A program made the translations under genes and the position numbers. The notes under the pieces are model-generated. The model was given only the letters and a program-made list of their open reading frames with translations. It had not been told where the DNA came from and did no database searches. Below are positions 8,565 to 19,200 of a stretch of 34,856 nucleotides of DNA, in pieces (within the stretch, counting starts at the first letter, position 1; each line of letters opens with the position of its first letter). The DNA is from Chitinophaga pinensis (lineage in GTDB: Bacteria > Bacteroidota > Bacteroidia > Chitinophagales > UBA10324), in assembly GCA_945903305.1 (NCBI GenBank), contig CAMDOA010000024.1:1-34856 (forward strand). The letters run 5' to 3'.

Positions 8565-10417
8565 TTTTTTTCTTCGAAGTCGCCAATAATTTTATCGTGA
8601 CCGCTTCGTGTTCTGATATTATCGGCATCCATTCTTCCTACTTTCACTTCCGGAAAAAAGGTTTTCAGTTCATCTTCAATTTTTTCAGTTCCGAATCCTA
8701 CAACTTGCATAGCTGAACTTCCGCATGCTTCACATTTCGCAACCGGATTGCGTTTGAATCCGCAATAGTGACAGCATAATTCATTTTTCAGTTTGTGATA
8801 AGTGAGATGCACATCGCAGTTGGGGCATTGCGGAACCCATTCGCAAGTTCTGCATTCTAAATACGGCGAATAACCACGGCGATTTTGAAACAGAATAATC
8901 TGTTCGTCTTGTTCCAATGCTTTTTTTATTGCAATCATTAACACGCTGCTGAAATGCGATTGCATTTTTCGCTCGCGAGTTTCTTTTTTTATGTTGATCG
9001 GAATAATTTCCGATAATGCCTGCTGACTGAATTGTTCTTTTAATTCAACCAGTGAATATTTTTCTGATTGTGCATTGAAGTAAGATTCAAGTGAAGGTGT
9101 GGCAGAACCCAAAATTGTTTTTGCTCCATGAAGGTGTGAAAGATAAATGGCAGCATCGCGCGCATGATAGCGCGGTGCGGGGTCATATTGTTTGTATGAC
9201 GAATCGTGCTCTTCATCCACTATCACTAATCCTAATTTACTGAACGGAAGAAACAAAGCGGATCGTGCACCAATAATTATATTGTAACGACTCAGCAATA
9301 ATTTATTCCAAATCTCCACCCGTTCCTGCGGATTAAATTTTGAATGATAAACCCCGAGTTTCTCACCAAAAAATTTCCGTAACCGATTTACTAATTGTGA
9401 TGTCAACGCAATTTCGGGCACGAGAAATAAAACTTGTTTTCCGTCTGCAATAATTTCTTCAGCCAGTTTAATGTAGAGCGCGGTTTTTCCGCTGCCGGTT
9501 ATTCCATGCAAAAGCACGACTTCTTTTTCTTTGAAATCTGTTTTTATTTTTTCTAAAGAAACAGTTTGCTGTTCGCTTAAATCAAGGGTGGAATTGTTTT
9601 CATTTTCAACATCATTAATTCTGTCAACCTCCAATTGTTTCTGAACAAAAATTCCTTTTGAGATTAATCCTTTCAATTCCGAATCTTTTGCATCAGCTTT
9701 CTTCAGCAACTCCGCTCGTTTTATTAATTGATGTTTATCGCCGCTGCGAACAAGGTGCAGGTAAGCCAGTAATAATTTTTCCTGTGCCGGAGCGCGCTTC
9801 AGTTCTTCAAACAACCCGCTGAGTTGTGCTTCTTCTTTCAACACATCGTGCAGTTGAATAAAATTTTCAGTTCGCGGTTTATATTTCTGAATCATTTCTT
9901 CTTTCAGCTTAATCACTTTCATCGCTAAAAGGGAATTGATGATTTTGCGGACACTTTTTTTATTCAGTAACTTCTGAATTTCATTTATATCCAATTCGCT
10001 TTTTACAGTGAGTGCTTCTGCAACAATGTACTCATCATCATCTAACGAACTGAAATCGGTTCCGAAAGAATAGTTGAAACATATTTTGCTTTCACTCTCT
10101 AATTTAAAACCGGAAGGAAGCGCCGCATTCATCACTTCACCTTCGTAACAACAGTAGTAATCGGCTATCCATTTCCAGAATTGAAACTGTAATGGCTGAA
10201 TGATTGGTTGCTCATCAATGACCGAAAGCAACTCCTTCACTTTTGAAATTTGCGGAGCTGTGGTGTGAATATTTTTTACGATGCCCGAATAAATACGGCG
10301 ACTACCGAATTGCACTTCCACTCGTTTGCCAATGGAAATTGCTTTTTGTAAAAGTTCAGGAACAGCATAAGTATAAGTGCGCGGAAGCGCGAGCGGCAAT
10401 AATACCTCTGCATACAT
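8552..10417 (-). CDS. priA: PriA primosomal helicase, N-terminal and central part, ends early by frameshift
   Basis: This holds most of the replication restart helicase PriA. From the ATG at 10417 (MYAEVLLPLALPRTYTY, the typical PriA start) it encodes about 621 residues; a GTG 33 bases upstream is less likely. Landmarks: N-terminal DNA-binding domain, winged helix region, Walker A GITGSGKT (about 305-312), DEEH box (about 401-404), GSATPSLES, and two zinc-binding clusters with CRTC, CPNC, CHYC and CEAC (about 522-565). The frame ends DFEEKNCKY and stop, where intact PriA would read DFEEKKLQVLVGTQM. One missing A in a run of seven explains this. Without motifs V-VI the fragment could not be an active helicase. 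It is divergent from rsmA. Confidence 0.9.
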   Translation of the reverse strand: MYAEVLLPLALPRTYTYAVPELLQKAISIGKRVEVQFGSRRIYSGIVKNIHTTAPQISKVKELLSVIDEQPIIQPLQFQFWKWIADYYCCYEGEVMNAALPSGFKLESESKICFNYSFGTDFSSLDDDEYIVAEALTVKSELDINEIQKLLNKKSVRKIINSLLAMKVIKLKEEMIQKYKPRTENFIQLHDVLKEEAQLSGLFEELKRAPAQEKLLLAYLHLVRSGDKHQLIKRAELLKKADAKDSELKGLISKGIFVQKQLEVDRINDVENENNSTLDLSEQQTVSLEKIKTDFKEKEVVLLHGITGSGKTALYIKLAEEIIADGKQVLFLVPEIALTSQLVNRLRKFFGEKLGVYHSKFNPQERVEIWNKLLLSRYNIIIGARSALFLPFSKLGLVIVDEEHDSSYKQYDPAPRYHARDAAIYLSHLHGAKTILGSATPSLESYFNAQSEKYSLVELKEQFSQQALSEIIPINIKKETRERKMQSHFSSVLMIAIKKALEQDEQIILFQNRRGYSPYLECRTCEWVPQCPNCDVHLTYHKLKNELCCHYCGFKRNPVAKCEACGSSAMQVVGFGTEKIEDELKTFFPEVKVGRMDADNIRTRSGHDKIIGDFEEKNCKY

Positions 10418-10545
10418 TTTTTCTTCCTGCAACAATTCAGATTGAATCACCGTGCGAAAATATCTTTTTCAGAAAAGTAAAATGGAAAGATTTCATTTCT
10501 TAATTTTCATTCCCTGCAATTACTATTTTGCGCACGCAATAAAAA

Positions 10546-11340
10546 ATGAATTTGAAATCGCCACTCGCTAAAAAATCTCTCGGTCAGCATTTTCTGCATG
10601 ATGAAAATATTTCAAGCCGGATAGTTGATTCGTTGATGGATAAAATCGGTGAATCAAAAAATGTAATTGAAATTGGTCCTGGTCCCGGTGCGCTGACAAA
10701 AATTTTATTGAAAGAAAAAATAAATCTTCGCTGCATTGAATTGGATCAACGGATGATTGAACACTTGAATAAAACATATCCGGCTTCAAAAGATAAAGTC
10801 ATTCACGGCGATTTTCTCACTGTGAAACTATCTGAAATTTTCTCGGATAAATATTCAGTTGTTGGAAATTTTCCATACAACATTTCTTCTCAAATACTTT
10901 TCAGGATTTTACAGGAGCGAGAATCCATTCCATTAATGGTAGGTATGTTTCAAAAAGAAGTTGGCGACCGCATTGCTTCTATTCATGGAAATAAAACTTA
11001 CGGAATACTGAGCGTGCTGGTGCAGGCCTATTATGATGTCGAGAATCTTTTTATTGTGGAACCATCTTCATTTACTCCGCCACCAAAAGTGAGAAGTGTG
11101 GTGCTTCGGTTAACATTGAAAAAAGAAAGAGCGGAGATTGCCGATGAAAAATATTTTTTCGCATTTGTAAAAAATGCATTTGGTCAACGCCGAAAAACAT
11201 TGCGCAATTCTTTATCGCAAATAATTCAAAAAGATAAATTGACTGATACAATTTTTGATAAACGCGCCGAACAATTGAGTGTGCAGCAATTTATTGAACT
11301 GGCAAATAAGTTTTCAAAAGAAAATGGAAAGCAAGGGTAA
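10546..11340 (+). CDS. rsmA: 16S rRNA dimethyladenosine transferase RsmA (KsgA)
   Basis: The 264-residue protein dimethylates two adjacent adenines in the loop of the 3'-terminal hairpin of 16S rRNA (A1518/A1519 in E. coli) using S-adenosylmethionine, a late step of small-subunit assembly. Visible motifs: KKSLGQHFLHD (10-19), SAM-binding EIGPGPGALT (42-51), the acidic ELD (65-67), HGDF (87-90), catalytic motif NFPYNISS (108-115, with Phe for the common Leu) and FTPPPKVRS (176-184). Length is normal. The gene is divergent from priA, with 128 bases between starts. Its 3' end overlaps the start of the next gene by 17 bases, suggesting translational coupling. Confidence 0.96.
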   Translation: MNLKSPLAKKSLGQHFLHDENISSRIVDSLMDKIGESKNVIEIGPGPGALTKILLKEKINLRCIELDQRMIEHLNKTYPASKDKVIHGDFLTVKLSEIFSDKYSVVGNFPYNISSQILFRILQERESIPLMVGMFQKEVGDRIASIHGNKTYGILSVLVQAYYDVENLFIVEPSSFTPPPKVRSVVLRLTLKKERAEIADEKYFFAFVKNAFGQRRKTLRNSLSQIIQKDKLTDTIFDKRAEQLSVQQFIELANKFSKENGKQG

Positions 11341-12268
11341 AGTTTTAATTACTGATAAAGTGGATGACCTGTTGATTCTGGGATTAGAAAAACTCGGATA
11401 CGAATGTGATTTCAGAGTAGGCATTTCGCAGGAAGAGGTGGATAGAATTATTTATCAGTTTGAAGGAATTGTTATCACTACAAAAACGACTTTGTATAAA
11501 CCCACTCTTGAAAAAGCTTCGCTATTAAAATGGATTGCACGCGCTGGTTCCGGAATGGAAATAGTGGATGTTGAATTTGCGAAATCAAAAAACATCAAGT
11601 GCATTAATTCACCCGAAGGAAACCGGAACAGTGTAGGCGAACATGCGCTCGCATTATTATTAGCACTCACACACAATATTGTTCGCGCATCAAAGCAAAC
11701 CGAGAAATTAATCTGGCAAGTAGAAGAAAACAGAGTCACAGAAATTTTAGGAATGACGATTGGAATTATCGGATACGGAAACACAGGTTCATCCTTCGCC
11801 GAGAAATTAAAAATGTTCGGAGTAAAAATTCTGGCGTACGATAAATACAAAACTGATTTTGGAAATGAGGTTGTCAAAGAATGTGAAATGGAAAAATTGT
11901 ATTCGCAATGTGATGTAGTGAGTTTGCATGTACCGCTCACAAATGAAACTCATCACCTTGCCAATGAGAATTTCTTCAGCAGTTTTAAAAAGAAAATTTA
12001 TTTCATCAATACTTCTCGTGGAAAAGTGGTTGATACTTCAGCATTACTCAATGCAATTATTCAGCATAAAATAGCAGGAGCAGGGTTCGATGTTTTGGAA
12101 AATGAAAATTTTTCATCACACACTTCAACTGAAAAAAGTATGCTGGAGCATTTAATACAAACCGGTAAAATAATCATCACTCCGCATGTTGCAGGAAAGA
12201 GTTTCTCCACCCGAAAAAAGTTTGCTGAAGTGCTTTTAGCAAAGATTATGGCATTGCATGAATTGTAA
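11324..12268 (+). CDS. D-isomer-specific 2-hydroxyacid dehydrogenase (SerA-like, no ACT domain)
   Basis: Started at the ATG at 11324 the protein has 314 residues; the longer GTG start at 11279 would reach further into rsmA and adds no family sequence. It is an NAD-dependent dehydrogenase with the two-domain D-2-hydroxyacid fold. Landmarks: NSVGEHALALLLAL (102-115), the nucleotide-binding GIIGYGNTG (147-155) with Asp173 in AYDKY favouring NAD over NADP, and catalytic Arg232 (NTSRGKVVD), Glu261 (GFDVLENE) and His288 (TPHVAG). The family includes phosphoglycerate dehydrogenase; the short form without a regulatory ACT domain fits several 2-hydroxyacids, so serine synthesis is possible but unproven. 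It overlaps rsmA by 17 bases and is probably co-expressed with it. Confidence 0.85.
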   Translation: MESKGKVLITDKVDDLLILGLEKLGYECDFRVGISQEEVDRIIYQFEGIVITTKTTLYKPTLEKASLLKWIARAGSGMEIVDVEFAKSKNIKCINSPEGNRNSVGEHALALLLALTHNIVRASKQTEKLIWQVEENRVTEILGMTIGIIGYGNTGSSFAEKLKMFGVKILAYDKYKTDFGNEVVKECEMEKLYSQCDVVSLHVPLTNETHHLANENFFSSFKKKIYFINTSRGKVVDTSALLNAIIQHKIAGAGFDVLENENFSSHTSTEKSMLEHLIQTGKIIITPHVAGKSFSTRKKFAEVLLAKIMALHEL

Positions 12269-12323
12269 AAGAATTGTCAGCATTGCATGTAACACTTGCA
12301 CGCTGCTTTAAAATTAATCTACA

Positions 12324-12357
12324 TTAGTTCCATAATTCAAAATCGCGATTAAATTTG
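12324..12357 (+). promoter_or_regulatory. Candidate promoter of the TonB receptor/exported protein/PorV operon
   Basis: TAAATTTG at 12350-12357 is an exact match to the Bacteroidota -7 consensus TAnnTTTG. The only -33 candidate is a poor TTAG at 12324-12327, 22 bases upstream. It lies in the 142-base gap upstream of the receptor gene, leaving a leader of about 45 bases. Confidence 0.5.
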
Positions 12358-12410
12358 TCCGCCTCCAAGATGGAAAAGCTTAACAATAATTTAAACCAAA
12401 ACCACAGGGC

Positions 12411-15400
12411 ATGAAAAAAATTTTCTCCCTCTTCTCTCTCCTGCTTGTTTCTGCAACAACTGCTTTTGCACAAACCGGTGAACTGCAAGGAAAAATAATA
12501 AACGCCGGTTCAGCATCAGGCGAAGGTGTTGAGTTTGCCACGGTAGTTTTACTCCGGAATGGCAGTCAGATAACCGGTGCCATTGCCGATATTGATGGCA
12601 ATTATATTATTAAACCAATTACACCCGGCACTTATGATTTAATGGTATCGTGTGTTAATTTTAAATCCACAACCGTAATCGGAATTTTAATCAGTGCTGA
12701 TAAAATAACTCCCTTAAATGTAAAATTGGGAAGCAGCGCTGTAAATCTGGATGATATTATTGTGTATGAAAAAAAATTAATTGATCCGGATAAAACTTCA
12801 ACAGGCGGAACAGCTTCGCATAACGAAATTCAACAAACTGCCGTAAGCCGTAGTAATCCTAATAATATAGCCGCAAAAACCGCAGGAGTTTATCAGGCAG
12901 ATGCCGGAGCAGGATTAAATGTAAATGGTGGAAGAGGATACGCGCAGAAATATTATGTTGATGGTATTCCAATGAGAGGTTCTATTTCATTGCCTTCATC
13001 ATCCATAGAACAATTGACAATAATTACCGGTGGAATTCCGGCGAGATATGGCGATGCAACCGGTGGTATTATTAATATTACCACGCGAGGTCCATCTAAA
13101 TATTATCATGGAGGATTAGAATTAGGCAACTCTTATATTTTAGATGCTTATGGTTATAAGTTAGCCAGTTTAAATTTGAGCGGACCACTTTTCACAAAGT
13201 ATAAATCATCAAGAGGAACCAAGCAGGATTCATCTGATGCCAAATTAGGATTTTTCCTTTCAGCAGAATACGAAGGTAATGTTGACAGCGACCCATCAGC
13301 AGTTGGAAACTGGAAAGTAAATGACAGTTTGTTAACCTCACTTCAGGAAAACCCGCTTCGCCCATCAGACATCGGATTAGGATTTGTTTCGAACTCGTCG
13401 TTTGTAACAAAAAAGGATTTAGTACCAATTAAAGCAATGCAATATGCGAATGACAATAATTATCGCATGTCGTTAAAGATAGATTACAAGTTAAATGAGT
13501 TTATCAATATTACTGTCGGCGGAAATGCAAATTATGCCCAGTTTTTAAATAACGGATTTACCAATCAGGTATTTACTCCGTCAACAGCAGCAAATTTTCA
13601 AGACTTAACATATCGTGGTTTTGTAAGATTTACTCAACGATTTGGCACTGCAAAAAATACCGAAGGCGAAAAAACGGATAAAGAAAAAACAGCTTCTGTT
13701 TTCCAAAATGCTTATTACAGCATTCAGGTTGATTACAGCAAGTTCTTACGGAAATTTGAAGATAAAGACAAAGGCTTTGATGCGTTTCAATATGGGTACA
13801 TTGGAAAATTCAAAACTTATAGAACACCGGTTTATTTCCCGGGTCAAGACACCGTTTGGGAAAATGGAGTGCCTAAAATTTATAGTGGCTTAACCTTAGT
13901 TGGCTACAGAGATACATTGGTAACTTTTGAACCGGGTGCTCAAAACGGATTAATGTCAAACTACACCAAACAATATTATACATTGGCTGGTAGCAATCCG
14001 ATTGATGGAGTTTATGGGTTACAGGATTTAGATCCGATAAACCAATCGCTTTATTATGGTTCTTTATCAGATATCTCATCAGGAGGAGGATTATTGAATG
14101 GAGATGGACCTTCATCAGTTTACTCCATGTGGGGAAATACTGGTTCGCCTATTGGATCGTTTGGACGAACAAATAATGACCAGTATCGATTAGCTTTTTA
14201 TAGTTCAGTTGATATTGTTCGACCATCAAAAACAAAGGGAGAAAAAAACAGACATGCGATTGAATTCGGTATTGAGTATGAACAGCGATCTGACCGTGCA
14301 TATACTGTAGCTCCTATAGGGTTATGGGGATTAGCCCGCCAGCTTGCAAACAAGCATATATTAAATCTTGATACCAGAAATCCGATTTTGGTATATGACG
14401 AATTTGGAATTTTTCAGGATACAATTAATTACAATCGTTTAGTTGGAAATGATCAGGCTTATTTTGATTTGAGCCTTAGAGATAAATTAGGCTTAGACCC
14501 TCGTGGAACAGATTTTATTAATATTGATGAGGTGGATCCTGCCCTTCTGACTTTAGATATGTTCAGCCCCGATGAACTCTTTAATAATGGAAGCGCGTAT
14601 GTAAGTTATTATGGTTATGATTATTTAGGCAATGTGTTAACCAAGCAACCAAGCTTCGACGATTTCTTTAACAAGAATCCGGAAGATAAATATTACCCGA
14701 GAAAAATTGGAGCTTACCGCCCAACTTATGTTGCCGGTTATATTCAGGATAAATTCAATTTCAAAGACCTGATTTTTAATATCGGATTGCGTGTTGATTA
14801 TTATGATGCAAATCAAAAAGTATTAAAAGATCCATACTTATTGTATCCAGCCAAAACTTCTGCTGAGGTAACTGAAATTGGTGGTATCGATATCACTCAT
14901 CCTGCTTCAATCGGTTCTGATTATGTTGTTTATGTCGATAATCCAACCGATCCAACAAGCATTGTTGGATACAGAAACGGAAATACCTGGTATAATGGAG
15001 AAGGTACTGAAGTATCGAACCCACAGGTTATAGCGCTGGCTACCTCTACCGGAAAAATTGCACCCTATCTCACCAGTTCAAGTACTGATAGTTTAATTGT
15101 AACTCCTGATGCATTTAAAGATTACGATCCGCAATATACTTTAATGCCTCGTATTGCTTTCTCTTTTCCAATCAGTGACGAAGCACTTTTCTTTGCGCAT
15201 TACGATGTGTTGTCGCAACGACCAACTGCTAATCGTGGTAGCCCATTTAACTATTATTATTTACAGTCAATTGCAGTTAATTCTACATTGCAAAATCCGA
15301 ATTTAAAACCTGAAAAAACAATTGATTACCAGGTCGGCTTTGAACAAGTGATTGGAAAAAATTCGGCTTTGTCTATTTCCGGTATCTATCGTGAGTTCAA

Positions 15401-16202
15401 AAATCAGGTGCAGATTAAAAAATATTTTTATGCCTATCCTACTAATTACACCACTTATGGCAACGAAGATTTCGGTACCGCTAAATCATTATTGGTTTCT
15501 TATGAAATGCGTAGAACCAAAAACATCAGAATGGAAGCAAATTATACCTTGCAGTTTGCTGATGGAACAGGGTCTGATCAATCTTCGGCAGGAGGACTAA
15601 TAAGTGAAGTAAACCCGAATTTAAAAACCATTACCCCATTAAATTACGATCAGCGCCATACGATTACCACCACTTTTGATTATCGTTTTGGAGAAGGAAA
15701 GTTTTATAACGGTCCCGTAGCTGGAAAAAATAAAAAACCAATTTTAGCCAATACCGGTTTAAATGTCATTTTCACCGGAGGTTCAGGTACACCCTACACG
15801 CGTCAAAGTAATCCGACACCGGAAGGTCTTTCAGGCGTAGCTACACAATCGTCATTAAAAGGAACTTTGAATGGTGCCCGACTTCCATGGTCATTCCGTT
15901 TTGATGTTAAACTGGATAAAAATTTCAGAATTGGAAAAGCCGGAAATGAAAATAATCCGTTTTACATAAATGGATACATTTTAATTGAGAATGCATTGAA
16001 TACCAAAAATATTTTAAGTGTTTATCCATACACCGGCAATCCAAATGATGATGGTTATTTATCGTCTGCGGTTGGTCAGCAATCATTGGAAACACAACTG
16101 AACGAACAAGCTTACTTAGATCAATACTCCATCAGAATAAATAATCCGGGCAACTACACATTACCACGCAGAATCCGTTGCGGGTTATCATTTGATTTTT
16201 AA
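12411..16202 (+). CDS. TonB-dependent receptor with carboxypeptidase-like regulatory N-terminal domain
   Basis: This 1263-residue outer membrane protein has a signal peptide cleaved after TAFA (residue 20), a carboxypeptidase-D-regulatory-like beta domain (about 24-110, with GSQITGAIADIDGNYII and TPGTYDLMVS), a plug domain (about 135-235, with AAKTAGVYQADAGAGLN, YYVDGIPMRG and ARYGDATGGIINITTRG), and a large barrel ending in the terminal aromatic signature LSFDF. Such receptors import or move large ligands using TonB energy. It is not paired with a SusD-like lipoprotein, so a classic glycan-uptake locus is unlikely. It heads a plus-strand run with the 1248-residue exported protein (19 bases after) and a PorV/PorQ-family protein. 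The ligand is unknown; dedicated handling of the neighbouring exported protein is an inference. Confidence 0.9.
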   Translation: MKKIFSLFSLLLVSATTAFAQTGELQGKIINAGSASGEGVEFATVVLLRNGSQITGAIADIDGNYIIKPITPGTYDLMVSCVNFKSTTVIGILISADKITPLNVKLGSSAVNLDDIIVYEKKLIDPDKTSTGGTASHNEIQQTAVSRSNPNNIAAKTAGVYQADAGAGLNVNGGRGYAQKYYVDGIPMRGSISLPSSSIEQLTIITGGIPARYGDATGGIINITTRGPSKYYHGGLELGNSYILDAYGYKLASLNLSGPLFTKYKSSRGTKQDSSDAKLGFFLSAEYEGNVDSDPSAVGNWKVNDSLLTSLQENPLRPSDIGLGFVSNSSFVTKKDLVPIKAMQYANDNNYRMSLKIDYKLNEFINITVGGNANYAQFLNNGFTNQVFTPSTAANFQDLTYRGFVRFTQRFGTAKNTEGEKTDKEKTASVFQNAYYSIQVDYSKFLRKFEDKDKGFDAFQYGYIGKFKTYRTPVYFPGQDTVWENGVPKIYSGLTLVGYRDTLVTFEPGAQNGLMSNYTKQYYTLAGSNPIDGVYGLQDLDPINQSLYYGSLSDISSGGGLLNGDGPSSVYSMWGNTGSPIGSFGRTNNDQYRLAFYSSVDIVRPSKTKGEKNRHAIEFGIEYEQRSDRAYTVAPIGLWGLARQLANKHILNLDTRNPILVYDEFGIFQDTINYNRLVGNDQAYFDLSLRDKLGLDPRGTDFINIDEVDPALLTLDMFSPDELFNNGSAYVSYYGYDYLGNVLTKQPSFDDFFNKNPEDKYYPRKIGAYRPTYVAGYIQDKFNFKDLIFNIGLRVDYYDANQKVLKDPYLLYPAKTSAEVTEIGGIDITHPASIGSDYVVYVDNPTDPTSIVGYRNGNTWYNGEGTEVSNPQVIALATSTGKIAPYLTSSSTDSLIVTPDAFKDYDPQYTLMPRIAFSFPISDEALFFAHYDVLSQRPTANRGSPFNYYYLQSIAVNSTLQNPNLKPEKTIDYQVGFEQVIGKNSALSISGIYREFKNQVQIKKYFYAYPTNYTTYGNEDFGTAKSLLVSYEMRRTKNIRMEANYTLQFADGTGSDQSSAGGLISEVNPNLKTITPLNYDQRHTITTTFDYRFGEGKFYNGPVAGKNKKPILANTGLNVIFTGGSGTPYTRQSNPTPEGLSGVATQSSLKGTLNGARLPWSFRFDVKLDKNFRIGKAGNENNPFYINGYILIENALNTKNILSVYPYTGNPNDDGYLSSAVGQQSLETQLNEQAYLDQYSIRINNPGNYTLPRRIRCGLSFDF

Positions 16203-16221
16203 AACGAATAAATAAAGCGTT

Positions 16222-19200
16222 ATGAAAAAAAATACTTACTCCTTTGTTTTAGCAACTATTTTAATTGCCTTAACAACTCATTCAAAAGCTTATAAAAATA
16301 TCGGGCAACCCGAAAAAAAGGAATCTACTCATAAAGTGGAAGCTGGTGACTGTAAACCCGCAACTGCTGAAATTGATTTGAACATCAATAACATTCGTGC
16401 CCGACTAATGAATGGGGGTGACATGTGGTGGGACTTAAATACCGCTGCAAAATATGAGGTACCTAAAGTTCCGGTTGGTAGTACTGATCAGCGAAATAGT
16501 TCCTTATTTGCAGGGGCTGTTTGGATTGGTGGTATTGATTTGGGAGGTCAGTTAAAAATTGCCGGCGCCACTTACCGTCAGTCAGGAAACGATTTTTTTC
16601 CTGGACCATTAGATGGAAACGGCGAAGTTGACCAGCAAACCTGTACTGATTTTGATAAACAATGGCAAGTGCTCGGTTCAGAAATTGATGCTTTTAAAGA
16701 ACTTTTTGTTGGGCATGTGCCAGGCGATGGATTTCAAATTGATGCGGCATCTGTTCCAACAAATATTTTAAAATGGCCCGGCAGGAATAATCCCAACGAA
16801 GCATTAGTAGGTCAACGGGACCTTGCCCCATTTTTTGATTATGATGAGAATGGTGAATATGACCCTATTCTTGGTGACTTTCCTGTAATAAATTCTGATT
16901 ATCAAAATTATGCTGATCAAATGATTTGGTGGGTTTATAACGATAAAGGAAATATACACACTGAATCGGGTGGACAAGCGATTGGAATGGAAATTCAAAC
17001 ACTCGCATTTGCTTATAAAACTACTGACGAAGTTGACAACATGACTTTTTATAAATATGTTTTATTAAACAAAGCAACCACCACGCTCGATTCAGTTTAC
17101 ATGGGGCAGTGGGTCGATCCTGATTTAGGTTGTTATACTGATGATTACATTGGATGCGATACTACTCGTGGACTGGGCATAATTTATAATGCCGATGCAT
17201 TGGATGAGCAATGTGGTAATCCGGCATCAGGATATGGCGATCAACCACCCATTTTAGGTATTGATTATTTTAAAGGACCATTAGATGAAGACAGTGTGGA
17301 GTTAGGCATGTCATCATTTTTATATTACAACAATGATTTTACAAAAACCGGAAACCCGGAAAATGCCTCACATTTTTATGGTTACTTATCAGGCTCATGG
17401 AAGGACGGAACTCCGTTTACCGAAGGTGGCAATGCGTATGGAGGATCAGTTCCAACAAAATATGTTTTCCCGGGAGTACCTAACGACCCAACCGGATGGT
17501 CAGAATGTGTTGAGAATAATACACCTGCCGATCGCCGATTTGTACAATCGTCAGGCGCTTTTAAATTAACACCGGGTGCAAGTAATGAAATCATAATTGG
17601 TGTGGTTTGGGTTCGCCCTCCTGTTGGAACCTATCCTTGCCCGAGTTTTAATCTGCTGCAAACTGCTGATGATAAAGCTCAGGCATTATTTGATTCAAAC
17701 TTTAAAATATTAGATGGACCAAAAGCACCCGATCTTGAAATTGTAGAATTAGATAAAACGCTAATACTTAATTTAGTAAATACTTTTACCAAGGATATTG
17801 AAAAATATCGCGATGCCGACCCAATACTTATTGCATTAGGCGATCCTGATTCAGCTTATTATTTTCAAGGATACCAGATATTTCAAATAGCAAGCACAAA
17901 GGTGAGTGCACAGGAATTGAGCGATCCATCGCAAGCTCGCCTGGTAGCACAATGTGATCACAAAGACCTGGTATCAAAAATTGTTAATTTCACTTACGAC
18001 CCATTGTTGGAAGCAGAAGTTCCTGTTTTAAAAGTGAATGGTGGAAACCTTGGTCTTCGTCATTCATTTGAATTTGAAAACGATGCATTTGCCACCGGCG
18101 ATAAACGATTAGTGAACCATAAGAAATATTATTACATGGTGGTTTCTTATGCTTACAATGGTTCTGCATTACAAAAAACAAAGTACTTGCAAGGAAGAAA
18201 GAATACAAAAATTTACACAGCCATTCCGCATATTCCGGCTCCTGAAGTTGGGGGATTAATTATAAATTCTGAATATGGCGATGGTCCGCAGATAATTCGT
18301 GAAGAAGGAAAAGGAAATGGTGGATTAAAATTGGAAATCACAGAAAATTCAATTAAAAATATATTGGACTATGGTTTTGATTCTCGTGTTGAATACAAGG
18401 GTGCTAAAGGGCCTGTGCTTGTAAAAGTTATTGACCCTAAAAATGTTCCTGCTGCTAATTTTGAAATTACATTAATTGATACTGGATCAACTTCGGCCAC
18501 AATGGTGGGAACAAGCAGCTACTGGAAATTAACTAATTTAAATACCGGTGATGTAATTGTCAGCGATACTACTCTTGACTTTGGCAATGAACAGATGATT
18601 CCTGATTGGGGATTGTCAGTTTATATAAAGCAGGTTAGAAATCCGGGCAGCAAAACCATTGATGATAATAATGGATTTATCGATGCCTCTATTACTTATG
18701 ATGAACCACAAATAACCTGGCTCAGCGGAGTACCTGATCAGGAAGGCGATGATGATTTAAACTGGATTCGTTCAGGCACTTATAATAATCCAGACCAAGA
18801 CCCTGATCATCCGGATTATGTTGGTTCCGATGATAATCAGAATTACGAAAATATTTTAGACCGTACCGTAGCTCCTTACCATTTATGCTCCGATAATATT
18901 GATTATGGCCCGATATGGAAAAATACCTCTACTCGAATTCAAAATAAATTGGATAGTTTGACCAGCGTGAAAATTGTATTCACTTCTGATAAAACCAAGT
19001 GGTCACACTGCATAGTTTTAGAAGCACAACCTGAAAAAACATTATCCCAAGGCAATGCACCCAAAATGGGTATCAGAAATCATGGATCCTTAAATCTTGA
19101 TGGTACTTATCAAACAATAAGTACTACCGACCCAATGTCAAAAGGGTACTCCTGGTTTCCTGGATATGCCATTGATTTAGAAACAGGAACACGATTGAAT

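Noticed and set aside
12411-16202. Calling the large receptor SusC.
   Set aside because: No SusD-like gene follows; the neighbours are an exported FlgD-ended protein and a PorV-like barrel.
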